Assembly: GCF_017052465.1 (NCBI RefSeq)
Contig: NZ_JAFHKT010000112.1
Coordinates: 26,006-90,005 of the forward strand
Source: Arthrobacter pascens
GTDB taxonomy: Bacteria > Actinomycetota > Actinomycetes > Actinomycetales > Micrococcaceae
Direction: 5' to 3'
DNA: 64,000 bases
Of this stretch, positions 24,764-32,791 are shown piece after piece. Each line of letters opens with the position of its first letter. Position 1 is the first letter of the stretch. Under the pieces are notes generated by a model. That model saw only the letters and a list, made by a program, of their open reading frames with translations, did not search any database and was not told the origin of the DNA. The translations under genes were made by a program, and so were the position numbers.

Positions 24764-25905
24764 TGTCCGCTAGCCATGCCGTGGAGCGGATCATCAGCAG
24801 CAGCCGCCGGCCCAAGTCCCTGGGCGCCGGAAAGCCCGGGGCCATCTCCCTGGCAATGGGCGAGCCGGACTCCGGCACCCCGGCAGCCATCGTCGAAGCC
24901 GCCATCGGGGCCCTGTCTCAGGGCAGGACCCGCTACGCCCCCATGGCGGGCTCCCCCGAGCTGCAGCACGCCATCGCGAGGCACACCTTTGCCAAGTATG
25001 CCCGGCCCACCATGTCGGAGGAGATCGTCCTGACCCATGGCGGCAGCGCAGGGCTGGCAGCGGCGATGCTGGCCCTGGTCAACCCCGGGGACAGGATCCT
25101 GATCCCGGAACCGACCTATTCCCTGTATGCCGACCATGCAGCCCTGATCGGGGCCGAGGTCGTCTGGGTGCCCAACCTCGCCGGCGGCTCCCTGGACCTG
25201 GACACACTCCAGCAGGAGGCAGCCGCGGCCAGGATGATCATCCTGTGCAACCCCGGAAACCCGACGGGCCGCGTCTACCCCGACAGCGACCTGCACCGGC
25301 TGGGACAGCTCCTCCAGGACAACCCCGGCCTGTTGCTTCTGGCCGACGAGGCCTACGCGGACATCACCTTCGACGGCGGCACCTTCACCTCGGCCATGAC
25401 GCTGGCCAACGTCCGGGACCAGGTCATCGGCTGCAGTACGTTCTCCAAGACCTACGCCATGACCGGCTGGCGTCTAGGCCACGTGGTCGCGCCGGTGGAA
25501 CTGGCGAACAGGATCAATACCATCCACCGCACCATCAACGGGCCGCTGAGCACCTTCATCCAGGACGCCGCCCTGACAGCCCTGGAGATTCCTGACGCCG
25601 ACCTTCAGGCCACCGCGGCCTCCTACCAGCAGCGGCGGGACGTCGTCCTCGATCTCCTGTCCGGGTTGCCGGGTGTCGAAATGCTTCCGCCCCAAGGCGC
25701 TTTCTACGCCTTCCCCAAGATCCACTCGCCCTTCAGCTCGGACGAAATGACGGCCCGTTTCGCGGAGGCCGGGGTGCTGGTCCGCTCCGGCAGCGAATTC
25801 GGCCCGTCCGGCGAGGGCCACATCCGCATCTCTTTCGCGACCGACGTCGAAAGCCTGAAAGAGGGGCTGGCCCGCTTCGCAGCAACGGTTAAGGAACTGG
25901 TATGA
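24763..25905 (+). CDS. PLP-dependent class I/II aminotransferase
   Basis: A fold-type I aminotransferase, 380 residues, that interconverts an amino acid and a 2-oxo acid. Visible motifs: SLAMGEPD near the start, CNPGNPTGRVY, the PLP-ring Asp in LLADEAYADI, the Schiff-base Lys229 in STFSKTYAMTGWRLGHV, and the carboxylate-binding Arg near the C-terminus (GHIRISFA). It starts at the ATG overlapping the previous stop by one base; a GTG three bases earlier is possible. Its place between RraA proteins and a hydrolase suggests it makes the 2-oxo acid the RraA enzymes use. Confidence 0.88.
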   Translation: MSASHAVERIISSSRRPKSLGAGKPGAISLAMGEPDSGTPAAIVEAAIGALSQGRTRYAPMAGSPELQHAIARHTFAKYARPTMSEEIVLTHGGSAGLAAAMLALVNPGDRILIPEPTYSLYADHAALIGAEVVWVPNLAGGSLDLDTLQQEAAAARMIILCNPGNPTGRVYPDSDLHRLGQLLQDNPGLLLLADEAYADITFDGGTFTSAMTLANVRDQVIGCSTFSKTYAMTGWRLGHVVAPVELANRINTIHRTINGPLSTFIQDAALTALEIPDADLQATAASYQQRRDVVLDLLSGLPGVEMLPPQGAFYAFPKIHSPFSSDEMTARFAEAGVLVRSGSEFGPSGEGHIRISFATDVESLKEGLARFAATVKELV

Positions 25906-26738
25906 ATACCCTCACCCGGCACTGGATGGAACGAACCATCGACGGCGCCGACGTGCGGCTTTCCTGCATCAGCCGGAAGGGCGCCGGGCTTCCCATCGTG
26001 TTTCTTCACGGTTTCGGCTCCACCAAGGAGGACTACGCGGACGTGGCGCTGCACCCGGCCTTCGCCGGCAGGCCGATCTTTGCCTACGACGCACCCGGCT
26101 GCGGCGAGTCTGAATGCTCCGACCTGGACAGGGTCTCCATCCCGTTTTTGGTCAGGACAGCCCTGGCAGCACTTGCTGAGCAGGGCATCGAAAGGTTCCA
26201 TCTGGTGGGGCATTCCATGGGTGGGCTTACATCGCTGATGCTCGCGCACCAGGAACCGGAGCGGGTAGCGAGCTTTACCGACATCGAGGGGAATGTCGCG
26301 CCCGAGGACTGCTTCCTCAGCCGCCAGATCTTCCAGCACCCGCACGAGGACCCGGTTCAGTTCCTGGAAGACTTCATCGCCCGGAACTGGGCTGCGCCGT
26401 TCTATTCAAGTCCGCTCTATGCCACGAGCGTCCGCTACAAAGTGCGGGCCGGGGCTGTCCGCGGAATCTTCGAATCCATGGTGGACCTCTCCGACAACGC
26501 AGGACTGATGGACAAGTTCCTCGCCCTGCCGCTTCCCCGGATGTTCATGTACGGCAAACAGAACAACACTTTGAGTTACCTGCCCCACCTCGCAGCCAAC
26601 GGCGTCGAACTCGCGGAGATCCCGGAGAGCGGCCACTTCCCCATGTACTCGAACGCCCCGGAAATGTGGCGCCGGATCGCCGCCTTCCAGGCGCAAGCGA
26701 CCGAACCTATCGTGCAGCCGGAAGTCTCCCGCTCCTGA
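25902..26738 (+). CDS. Alpha/beta hydrolase
   Basis: A serine hydrolase of 278 residues with the oxyanion strand FLHGFGSTKEDY, the nucleophile elbow GHSMGG (Ser105) and a late His in SGHFPMYSNAPEMW. Such enzymes cleave esters, amides, or C-C bonds of meta-cleavage products. It overlaps the aminotransferase stop by four bases (ATGA), so it belongs to the RraA operon. It may release the amino or oxo acid from an ester or amide precursor. Its stop meets that of the convergent ferritin gene without a spacer (TGATCA). Confidence 0.85.
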   Translation: MNTLTRHWMERTIDGADVRLSCISRKGAGLPIVFLHGFGSTKEDYADVALHPAFAGRPIFAYDAPGCGESECSDLDRVSIPFLVRTALAALAEQGIERFHLVGHSMGGLTSLMLAHQEPERVASFTDIEGNVAPEDCFLSRQIFQHPHEDPVQFLEDFIARNWAAPFYSSPLYATSVRYKVRAGAVRGIFESMVDLSDNAGLMDKFLALPLPRMFMYGKQNNTLSYLPHLAANGVELAEIPESGHFPMYSNAPEMWRRIAAFQAQATEPIVQPEVSRS

Positions 26739-27332
26739 TCAGAGCGCCCCTCCGGCGGCCTCCGGCGTCCCGGAGCCCTGATCGCCCCCACCGCCGTGCC
26801 CACCGTGGTGCCGGTGATGACCGCCGTGATGGCCGCCGTGCTGTCCGTGGTCGCCGACCCGTTCGCGGGCAAGGAAGTTTTCGATGTCGAAGAGGTTGTC
26901 GGCGCGCCGGGCAATGTTCAGCAGCGTCGTCATCGAGGCCACTTCTTCGACCTGTTCCTTGAGGAACCAGAGCATGAACTGTTCGCCGATGGCGTCGTTT
27001 TCCGCTCGTGCTGCGGCAAACAGTTCTTTGATGTTCTCGGTGACTTCCTGCTCCTGGGCGAGGGCGAGGGCCAGCGGTTCCTCGACCTTGTTAAAGTCGT
27101 TGCGGACCGGTTCCACGCCGGGGATGGCGATCTTCAGTCCGCGGTCCAGGATGTAGCGGACCATCATCATGGCGTGGTTTCGTTCTTCCAGCGACTGACG
27201 GTAGAAGTGCTTGGCCAGTTGGGGCAGGTCCTGCCCGTGAAACCACACGGCAATGGCGATGTACTGCTGGGAAGCGGCGAACTCGTTGCCGACCTGGTGG
27301 GCCAGCAGATCATTAAATCTAGGGGCGGACAT
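26739..27332 (-). CDS. Non-heme ferritin with His-rich tail
   Basis: A second ferritin, 197 residues, with the same ferroxidase ligands as the one at 11682 (Glu17; Glu50 and His53 in EERNHAMMM) and very similar helices. It differs in a C-terminal extension of about 25 residues made almost only of His and Gly, which could bind extra metal ions or extend into or out of the cage. I placed the start at ATG 27332 because AGGAG lies six bases upstream and the protein aligns there with its paralogue; the frame is open to 27401. Both ferritins end in a similar PEAAGG-L motif. Confidence 0.92.
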   Translation of the reverse strand: MSAPRFNDLLAHQVGNEFAASQQYIAIAVWFHGQDLPQLAKHFYRQSLEERNHAMMMVRYILDRGLKIAIPGVEPVRNDFNKVEEPLALALAQEQEVTENIKELFAAARAENDAIGEQFMLWFLKEQVEEVASMTTLLNIARRADNLFDIENFLARERVGDHGQHGGHHGGHHRHHGGHGGGGDQGSGTPEAAGGAL

Positions 27333-27487
27333 CGGGGTCTCCTCGGGGCGGCGGTGAAGGCTGTCCAGCGCCCGGGCCGGGGCTGCGGGCGGGGCCTGCA
27401 ATGAGAATCCTCCGCCGCCGGGCCCGGGTCAATACCTCCCCGGCCAGGGTTCCAGCAGCGGTCCTCCTGCGCAGGGAGGACCGGGAA

Positions 27488-28849
27488 TCAGTCGGCGACG
27501 CGTGGCGCCGTGGCGACGGCGGCGACGGCGATCACCGCCGTCAGGGCGAACACTCCGGCGAAGGAAGCCGCCGTCGTCGTGAATGCGGTAAACACGATGC
27601 CGGTGGTGGCGAGCGCCAAGGCGCCGCCGAGGGAGTCCGCGATGGACATCGCGGAGCTGTTGAAGCCTTCCGTGTCCGGCGTGGACAGGGCCAGCGTCAT
27701 AACGCTCAGCCGCGGATACATCAGGCCCATGCCGCCACCGGCGAGGATCCACCCGGAAATCGCGACGACGGCCGGCCAGCCAAACGCGGTGGTCACCAGT
27801 GCGAGGACGATTGCCGACAGCACCAGCAGCGAGCCGATCCGCACCGCGACGGGGCTGGCGAGCCGGTTTCCCAGCCGGCCCTGAATGCCCGAGGCAGCCG
27901 CCCACGCCAGTGCGCCGCCGGTCAGGGTGAGGCCGGCGAACGTCGGTGAGAAGTCGTAGCGTTCCACCAGCAGGTACGGCAGGTACACCTCGGCGCCGAA
28001 GAACCCGGCCGAAGCCAGACCGCGGGTGAGGATCACGCTTGGCAGGCCCCGCCGGGCCAGCAGCGTGCCGCGCGGCACCAGCGGCCTGACGGCCAGCAGC
28101 GCAACGGCGACGGCGGCGCCCGCCACGAACGCACCGGCCACCGGAATGGCAGCGGACAGGTTCAGGCCCAGCACGGCGAGCGCCGCGAGCGCAGCCCAGG
28201 CCAGCCTCCCGAATGCCCAGGGCACGGGCTGGTTTTCGGGCCCCGACCGGACGCCCCGCAGCGCCGGGACAAGCATGGCCAAGGCGGGGATGACCAGACC
28301 GACCACGCCCAGGAATACCCACTGCCACCCGGCCAGCTGCGCCACGAGCCCGGCGGCGAACGGCCCCACAAGGGACGGGATGACCCAGGCTGCAGAGAAG
28401 GCGGCGAAAATCTTGGCGTGCAGTGCGGGCGGATACGCCCGGGCCACCACGACGTAGAGGGCCACCGTCATGGCGCCGCCGCCCAGGCCTTGGACCAGCC
28501 GGCCCGCCACGAGAACCGCCATGCTGCCGGCGGTGCCCGCAATCAGCAGGCCCAGCACGAATACCGCCACGGACACATACAGCGGGGCGAGAGGACCGCG
28601 CCGGTCGGACCAGTTGCCCGCGCCCACCATGCCGATCACGCCCGTGGCCAGCGGGCCGGCGAAGGCGAGGGCGTACAGGTTTGCGCCGTCGAGCTCGCGG
28701 CTCACCACCGGCATGATGGTGGTGACGGCGAGTGATTCGAAGGCGGCAAGGAACACCAGGGCGCACGATCCCACGGTCACCAGGAGGTGGGGGCGCCGGA
28801 GGATCCCGGCGGCGGGGAGGGCGGAGAGAGGCGGAGCGGATTCGTGCAC
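27488..28849 (-). CDS. MFS transporter, DHA-type drug/metabolite exporter
   Basis: A 12- to 14-helix major facilitator of about 453 residues. The loop after helix 2 (GAGNWSDRRGPLAPL) is the MFS signature A, and GRLVQGLGGGAMTVALYVVVARAYPP is typical of the DHA family of proton-coupled exporters. The frame is open to 28975, but an ATG there would lie inside the upstream Lrp gene. GTG 28849 is the first plausible start after it, with a weak AGG-type ribosome site. It may be co-transcribed with the Lrp gene. The cargo is unknown. Confidence 0.78.
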   Translation of the reverse strand: MHESAPPLSALPAAGILRRPHLLVTVGSCALVFLAAFESLAVTTIMPVVSRELDGANLYALAFAGPLATGVIGMVGAGNWSDRRGPLAPLYVSVAVFVLGLLIAGTAGSMAVLVAGRLVQGLGGGAMTVALYVVVARAYPPALHAKIFAAFSAAWVIPSLVGPFAAGLVAQLAGWQWVFLGVVGLVIPALAMLVPALRGVRSGPENQPVPWAFGRLAWAALAALAVLGLNLSAAIPVAGAFVAGAAVAVALLAVRPLVPRGTLLARRGLPSVILTRGLASAGFFGAEVYLPYLLVERYDFSPTFAGLTLTGGALAWAAASGIQGRLGNRLASPVAVRIGSLLVLSAIVLALVTTAFGWPAVVAISGWILAGGGMGLMYPRLSVMTLALSTPDTEGFNSSAMSIADSLGGALALATTGIVFTAFTTTAASFAGVFALTAVIAVAAVATAPRVAD

Positions 28850-28937
28850 GGCAGCCTGATCGGGTAGTCGGTCGGTTGAGGGTAGCTTGCCACAGCGCGG
28901 CACCGATGTGGAGCACGGTACTGCTTGGTGTCCGGAG

Positions 28938-29993
28938 CTAGTCTGCGAGCTCCAGTCCGTGGGCATCCACGACAACGGCCCCGCTCGCCGTGGAATCCTC
29001 GTTCAGCATCCAGCCCACCCGCTTGACGGTGGACAGCATGACGACGCTCTCCACCAGGTCGATGCCCGGAACCTTTTGCTGCAGGGCAAGTTCAGCGTCC
29101 ATGACGTCGGCCAGGGACTGCAGCCACATGATGATCACGAAGTTCGTGGGGCCTGTTGTCGAGGCGCTGAGCCGCACGTTCCTGATCGTCCGGATCTCGG
29201 CGGCGGCCGACTCATGCCGGCCGGCCGGCACGTTGACGAACCACTGGCACGTGACCGGAAACGACGAGTACCGCTGCGCTATCTCGCACCGCAGTGACAG
29301 GAGCCTGCTGGCGAGCACACGGTTCAGCTGGCGCTGGACGGTGGCTGGGTTGCGGCCCAGTGCGCGGGCGATATCGGCCGCTGTCGCCCGTCCGTCCCTG
29401 GCCAGGTACGGCAGCAGGTCCAGGTGGCTTGCCGGCAGCTGCTCCCCCGCGGCACCGGGGCGTTCGGCACCGGAACCGGCTGAGCGCGCCAGCTCCCCGA
29501 GGGCATTCTGCTGCGCCCTGCTCAGCACGTTCAGCCGCCAGGCCCCGCCGCCGGAATGCAGCCGGGTGCACAGCGCCGTCTGGTACTTCACCAGCCCTTC
29601 GGTCTCCTTCAGCCGGGACACCACCTTCGTGCTGAACTCCTCCAGCGACCGGGTGACCACGGTCAGCATCAGGTCGCGGTTGCTGGCCGCCTCCTCCACG
29701 GTGACGATCTCCGGCACCGCGGCAAGGCTGGCCGTGACCTGCTCCCGGCGGTTCATCTCGCAGTCCACGGCCACGAACGCCAGGCACATCCGCTTGGGAT
29801 CCCCGATCAGGTGGGCCGTTGTCCAGGAGGCTCCGGCTGCCCGCAGCCTCTCCCAACGGGAGGCAAGCGTCGTGGCATGGACGCCAAGAACGTCCGCGGC
29901 GTCCGACCAGCTCAGCCGCGGAGCGATCTGCAAAGCATTGATGAGGGCCAGGTCATCCTCGCTGAGCTCCACGCCGCCCCTGCTCTCTTTCAT
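28938..29993 (-). CDS. Double-module Lrp/AsnC family regulator
   Basis: A 351-residue protein with two complete Lrp/AsnC units in tandem: HTH at about 15-60 (LSEDDLALINALQIAPRLSWSDAADVLGVHATTLASRWERL) plus a RAM-like sensor, then HTH at about 195-240 (LLPYLARDGRATAADIARALGRNPATVQRQLNRV) plus a second sensor domain. Usual Lrp proteins are about 150 residues, so this is an internal duplication or fusion, a form known in actinobacteria. It is divergent from the M20 hydrolase gene and probably controls it in response to an amino acid. The start ATG 29993 sits just before MKESRGG; the frame is open to 30380. Confidence 0.85.
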   Translation of the reverse strand: MKESRGGVELSEDDLALINALQIAPRLSWSDAADVLGVHATTLASRWERLRAAGASWTTAHLIGDPKRMCLAFVAVDCEMNRREQVTASLAAVPEIVTVEEAASNRDLMLTVVTRSLEEFSTKVVSRLKETEGLVKYQTALCTRLHSGGGAWRLNVLSRAQQNALGELARSAGSGAERPGAAGEQLPASHLDLLPYLARDGRATAADIARALGRNPATVQRQLNRVLASRLLSLRCEIAQRYSSFPVTCQWFVNVPAGRHESAAAEIRTIRNVRLSASTTGPTNFVIIMWLQSLADVMDAELALQQKVPGIDLVESVVMLSTVKRVGWMLNEDSTASGAVVVDAHGLELAD

Positions 29994-30105
29994 GAATCGT
30001 GCGAAATCACTGCCGCCAGTGCATCTTTTCAGCACTTTCGGAGAATGTGAAGCAGGCCACTCCAGAATGGATCCACAGGATAAACACCGCCGACAAGGAG
30101 TACAC

Positions 30106-31395
30106 GTGCCGATTGCCGCAGACGCCAGGGAAATGCAGGGAGACCTCGCCAGGCTCCGCCACGACTTGCACCGGGAGCCGGAAATCGGCCTCGAGCTGCC
30201 GCGGACGCAGGAAAAGGTGCTCCGGGCCCTGGACGGGCTGCCCTTTGAGATCACCCTGGGCCGGGACACGACGTCGGTCACGGCGGTCCTGCGCGGCGGC
30301 GCCCCCGGCGGCGAAGGCACTGTTGCCGGCGGCGAATATGCCGCGGCCGGGCGCCCCGCCGTCCTCCTCCGCGCGGACATGGACGGGCTCCCGGTCCAGG
30401 AGAAGACCGGCGTGGACTACACCTCCAGGATCGACGGCGCGATGCACGCCTGCGGCCACGACCTCCACACGTCCATGCTGGCCGGCGCCGCCACCCTGCT
30501 GGCGGAACGGCAGCACCAGCTGCCCGGCGACGTCGTGCTGATGTTCCAGCCGGGCGAGGAAGGCTTCGACGGCGCCAGCTACATGATCCGCGAGGGCGTG
30601 CTCGACGCCCCGGGCCGCCGGGTGGACGCCGCCTACGGCATGCACGTGTTCTCCTCCCTCGAACCCCACGGCACATTCTGCACCAGGCCGGGTGTCATGC
30701 TCAGCGCCTCGGACGGCCTGACGGTCACGGTGCTGGGCGCCGGCGGCCACGGCTCCGCCCCGCATTCGGCCAAGGACCCGGTCACGGCTGCCGCCGAGAT
30801 GGTGACGGCCCTGCAGGTCATGGTCACCCGGCAGTTCAACATGTTCGATCCCGTGGTCCTGTCCGTAGGTGTGCTGCACGCGGGCACCAAGCGCAACGTC
30901 ATCCCGGAGACTGCCCGCATCGAAGCCACCATCCGAACCTTCTCGGAAGAATCCCGGCAGAAGATGATGGACTCCGTGCCGCGGCTGCTCAAGGGAATCG
31001 CCGCCGCCCACGGCCTGGACGTCGACGTGGACTACCAGCAGGAATACCCCCTCACCATCACGGACGAGGATGAAACGCACACCGCCGAAAAGGTCATCAC
31101 GGGACTCTTCGGCGACTCCAGGCTGTCGCGCTGGGCCACTCCGCTCAGCGGCTCCGAGGACTTCTCCCGCGTGCTCGCAGAGGTCCCCGGCACCTTCGTC
31201 GGCCTGAGTGCGGTGCCCCCGGGCACAGACCACGCCACCTCCCCGTTCAACCACTCACCGTACGCAGCGTTCGACGACGGCGTGCTGGCCGACGGGGCCG
31301 CCCTCTACGCGGAACTCGCCATCTCGCGGCTGGCCACGCTGGCCGCCGCCCCGGCGGCGCCGCCGGCGTCCCTCTCCGCTTCCGCAGCTTCCTAG
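30106..31395 (+). CDS. M20D family amidohydrolase (N-acyl-amino-acid or hippurate hydrolase type)
   Basis: A zinc- or manganese-dependent amidohydrolase, 429 residues, splitting N-acyl amino acids or amide conjugates. Metal-site motifs: HACGHDLHTSML (Cys and His ligands), FQPGEEGFDGA (Glu), and a late His in SPFNHSPYAAFDD; the dimerisation domain lies between about 190 and 300. GTG 30106 was chosen because AAGGAG precedes it by five bases; ATG 30067 in the same frame has no ribosome site. It forms an operon with the MHS permease that follows after 22 bases. Confidence 0.87.
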   Translation: MPIAADAREMQGDLARLRHDLHREPEIGLELPRTQEKVLRALDGLPFEITLGRDTTSVTAVLRGGAPGGEGTVAGGEYAAAGRPAVLLRADMDGLPVQEKTGVDYTSRIDGAMHACGHDLHTSMLAGAATLLAERQHQLPGDVVLMFQPGEEGFDGASYMIREGVLDAPGRRVDAAYGMHVFSSLEPHGTFCTRPGVMLSASDGLTVTVLGAGGHGSAPHSAKDPVTAAAEMVTALQVMVTRQFNMFDPVVLSVGVLHAGTKRNVIPETARIEATIRTFSEESRQKMMDSVPRLLKGIAAAHGLDVDVDYQQEYPLTITDEDETHTAEKVITGLFGDSRLSRWATPLSGSEDFSRVLAEVPGTFVGLSAVPPGTDHATSPFNHSPYAAFDDGVLADGAALYAELAISRLATLAAAPAAPPASLSASAAS

Positions 31396-31417
31396 CCCAG
31401 CCTCACCAGGAGAAACC

Positions 31418-32707
31418 ATGACCACCACCATCAACCAGCAGCGCGCGGACCGGGCGTCCACGCGGAAGACCGTCGTCGGCACCGGCATCGGCAACGCCGT
31501 CGAATGGTACGACTGGGCCATTTACGCCACCTTCACGCCGTTCATCGCGAGCCAGCTGTTCAGCAAGTCGGACCCCGCCTCGGCGGTGCTGTCCACGCTG
31601 GCGATCTTCGCCGTCGGCTTCGTCGCCCGGCCGTTCGGCGGGTTCCTCTTCGGCTGGATCGGCGACAGGGTGGGCCGCAAGGCCTCCATGACGCTCGCCG
31701 TCGGGCTCGCCTCCCTGGGCAGCCTGATGATCGGCATCGCGCCGACGTTCGCAGCCGTCGGCGCGTGGGCGTCGCTGATGCTGCTGGTGGCCCGGCTGGT
31801 GCAGGGCCTGGCGCACGGCGGCGAGCTGCCGTCGTCGCAGACCTATCTTTCGGAGATGGCACCCAAGGAACACCGCGGCTTCTGGGCCACCCTGATCTAC
31901 ACCTCAGGCACGGTGGGCATCCTGTTCGGAACGCTGCTGGGGGCGATCCTGAACATGGCATTGAGCACCGAGGTCATGAACGCCTGGGGTTGGCGGATCC
32001 CCTTCCTGATCGGCGCGGCGATGGGCCTGTACGCCCTGATCATGCGGGCCCGGCTGCACGAGACGGACGTCTTTGAGGGCGAGACCACCGCGGAAAAGCG
32101 CGCCCCGATCTGGCCGCAGATCGTCCGCCACCGCAAGCAGGCCCTGCAGGTCATCGGGCTGACGGTCGGCCTCACCGTGATCTACTACATCTGGGGCGTC
32201 GTGGCCCCGAGCTATGCCACCACCGCCCTGAAAATCGACCGCGGCGAAGCCCTGTGGGCCGGCGTCATCGGCAATATCGTCTTCATCGCCGCCCTGCCGT
32301 TCTGGGGCAAGCTCTCCGACCGGATTGGCCGCAAGAAGGTGCTGTGGGCCGGCGCCATCGGGTCCGCCGTGATGCATTTCCCCATGACCTGGCTGCTGAA
32401 GGATTCCGCGTGGCAGCTCGCGGTCGGCATGTCCGTGATGCTCATCTTCATTGCCGCGAGCGCCGCCATTGTTCCCGCCGTTTATGCGGAGCTGTTCCCC
32501 ACCAGCATCCGGACCGTGGGCGTGGGCGTGCCGTACTCCATCTGCGTGGCACTGTTCGGCGGGACGGCCCCTTACCTGCAGCAGTGGCTCGGCACCACGC
32601 TGCACCTGCCCAACCTGTTCAACGTGTACGCGGTGGTGCTGCTGGCCGTGAGCGCGGCGTTCGTCTTCACCCTTCCCGAAACCAGGGGCAAGGACCTGGC
32701 ACACTAG
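31418..32707 (+). CDS. MHS family MFS transporter (metabolite:H+ symporter)
   Basis: A 429-residue, 12-helix permease of the metabolite-H+ symporter family (ShiA/ProP/KgtP type). Signatures: GNAVEWYDWAIYATF in helix 1, RPFGGFLFGWIGDRVGRK after helix 2, and LPETRGKDL at the end. The ATG has an AGGAG ribosome site seven bases upstream. Coupling to an M20D amidohydrolase suggests uptake of the conjugated amino acid that the hydrolase opens, under the double Lrp regulator. The exact substrate cannot be read from sequence. Confidence 0.87.
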   Translation: MTTTINQQRADRASTRKTVVGTGIGNAVEWYDWAIYATFTPFIASQLFSKSDPASAVLSTLAIFAVGFVARPFGGFLFGWIGDRVGRKASMTLAVGLASLGSLMIGIAPTFAAVGAWASLMLLVARLVQGLAHGGELPSSQTYLSEMAPKEHRGFWATLIYTSGTVGILFGTLLGAILNMALSTEVMNAWGWRIPFLIGAAMGLYALIMRARLHETDVFEGETTAEKRAPIWPQIVRHRKQALQVIGLTVGLTVIYYIWGVVAPSYATTALKIDRGEALWAGVIGNIVFIAALPFWGKLSDRIGRKKVLWAGAIGSAVMHFPMTWLLKDSAWQLAVGMSVMLIFIAASAAIVPAVYAELFPTSIRTVGVGVPYSICVALFGGTAPYLQQWLGTTLHLPNLFNVYAVVLLAVSAAFVFTLPETRGKDLAH

Positions 32708-32719
32708 CCGAAAACCCGG

Positions 32720-32787
32720 TGGTTGAGCTTGCCGAAACCAGGGTCTCGACAAGCTCGACCGGCGGAGGCCTCGACAAGCTCAACCAA
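32720..32787. repeat. Dispersed GGTTGAGC-TTGTCGA-type palindromic repeat
   Basis: This cluster of inverted and direct copies of GGTTGAGCTTG.CGA and TCGACAAGCTCAACC lies between convergent MFS genes. The same core recurs at 41164-41355 and 41690-41830. It may serve as a terminator but looks like a genome-wide REP-like element. Confidence 0.75.
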
Positions 32788-32791
32788 TGGG

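Noticed and set aside
28990..30105. Upstream extension of the M20 hydrolase frame
   Set aside because: It runs antisense through the Lrp gene; the conserved protein and ribosome site place the start at 30106.
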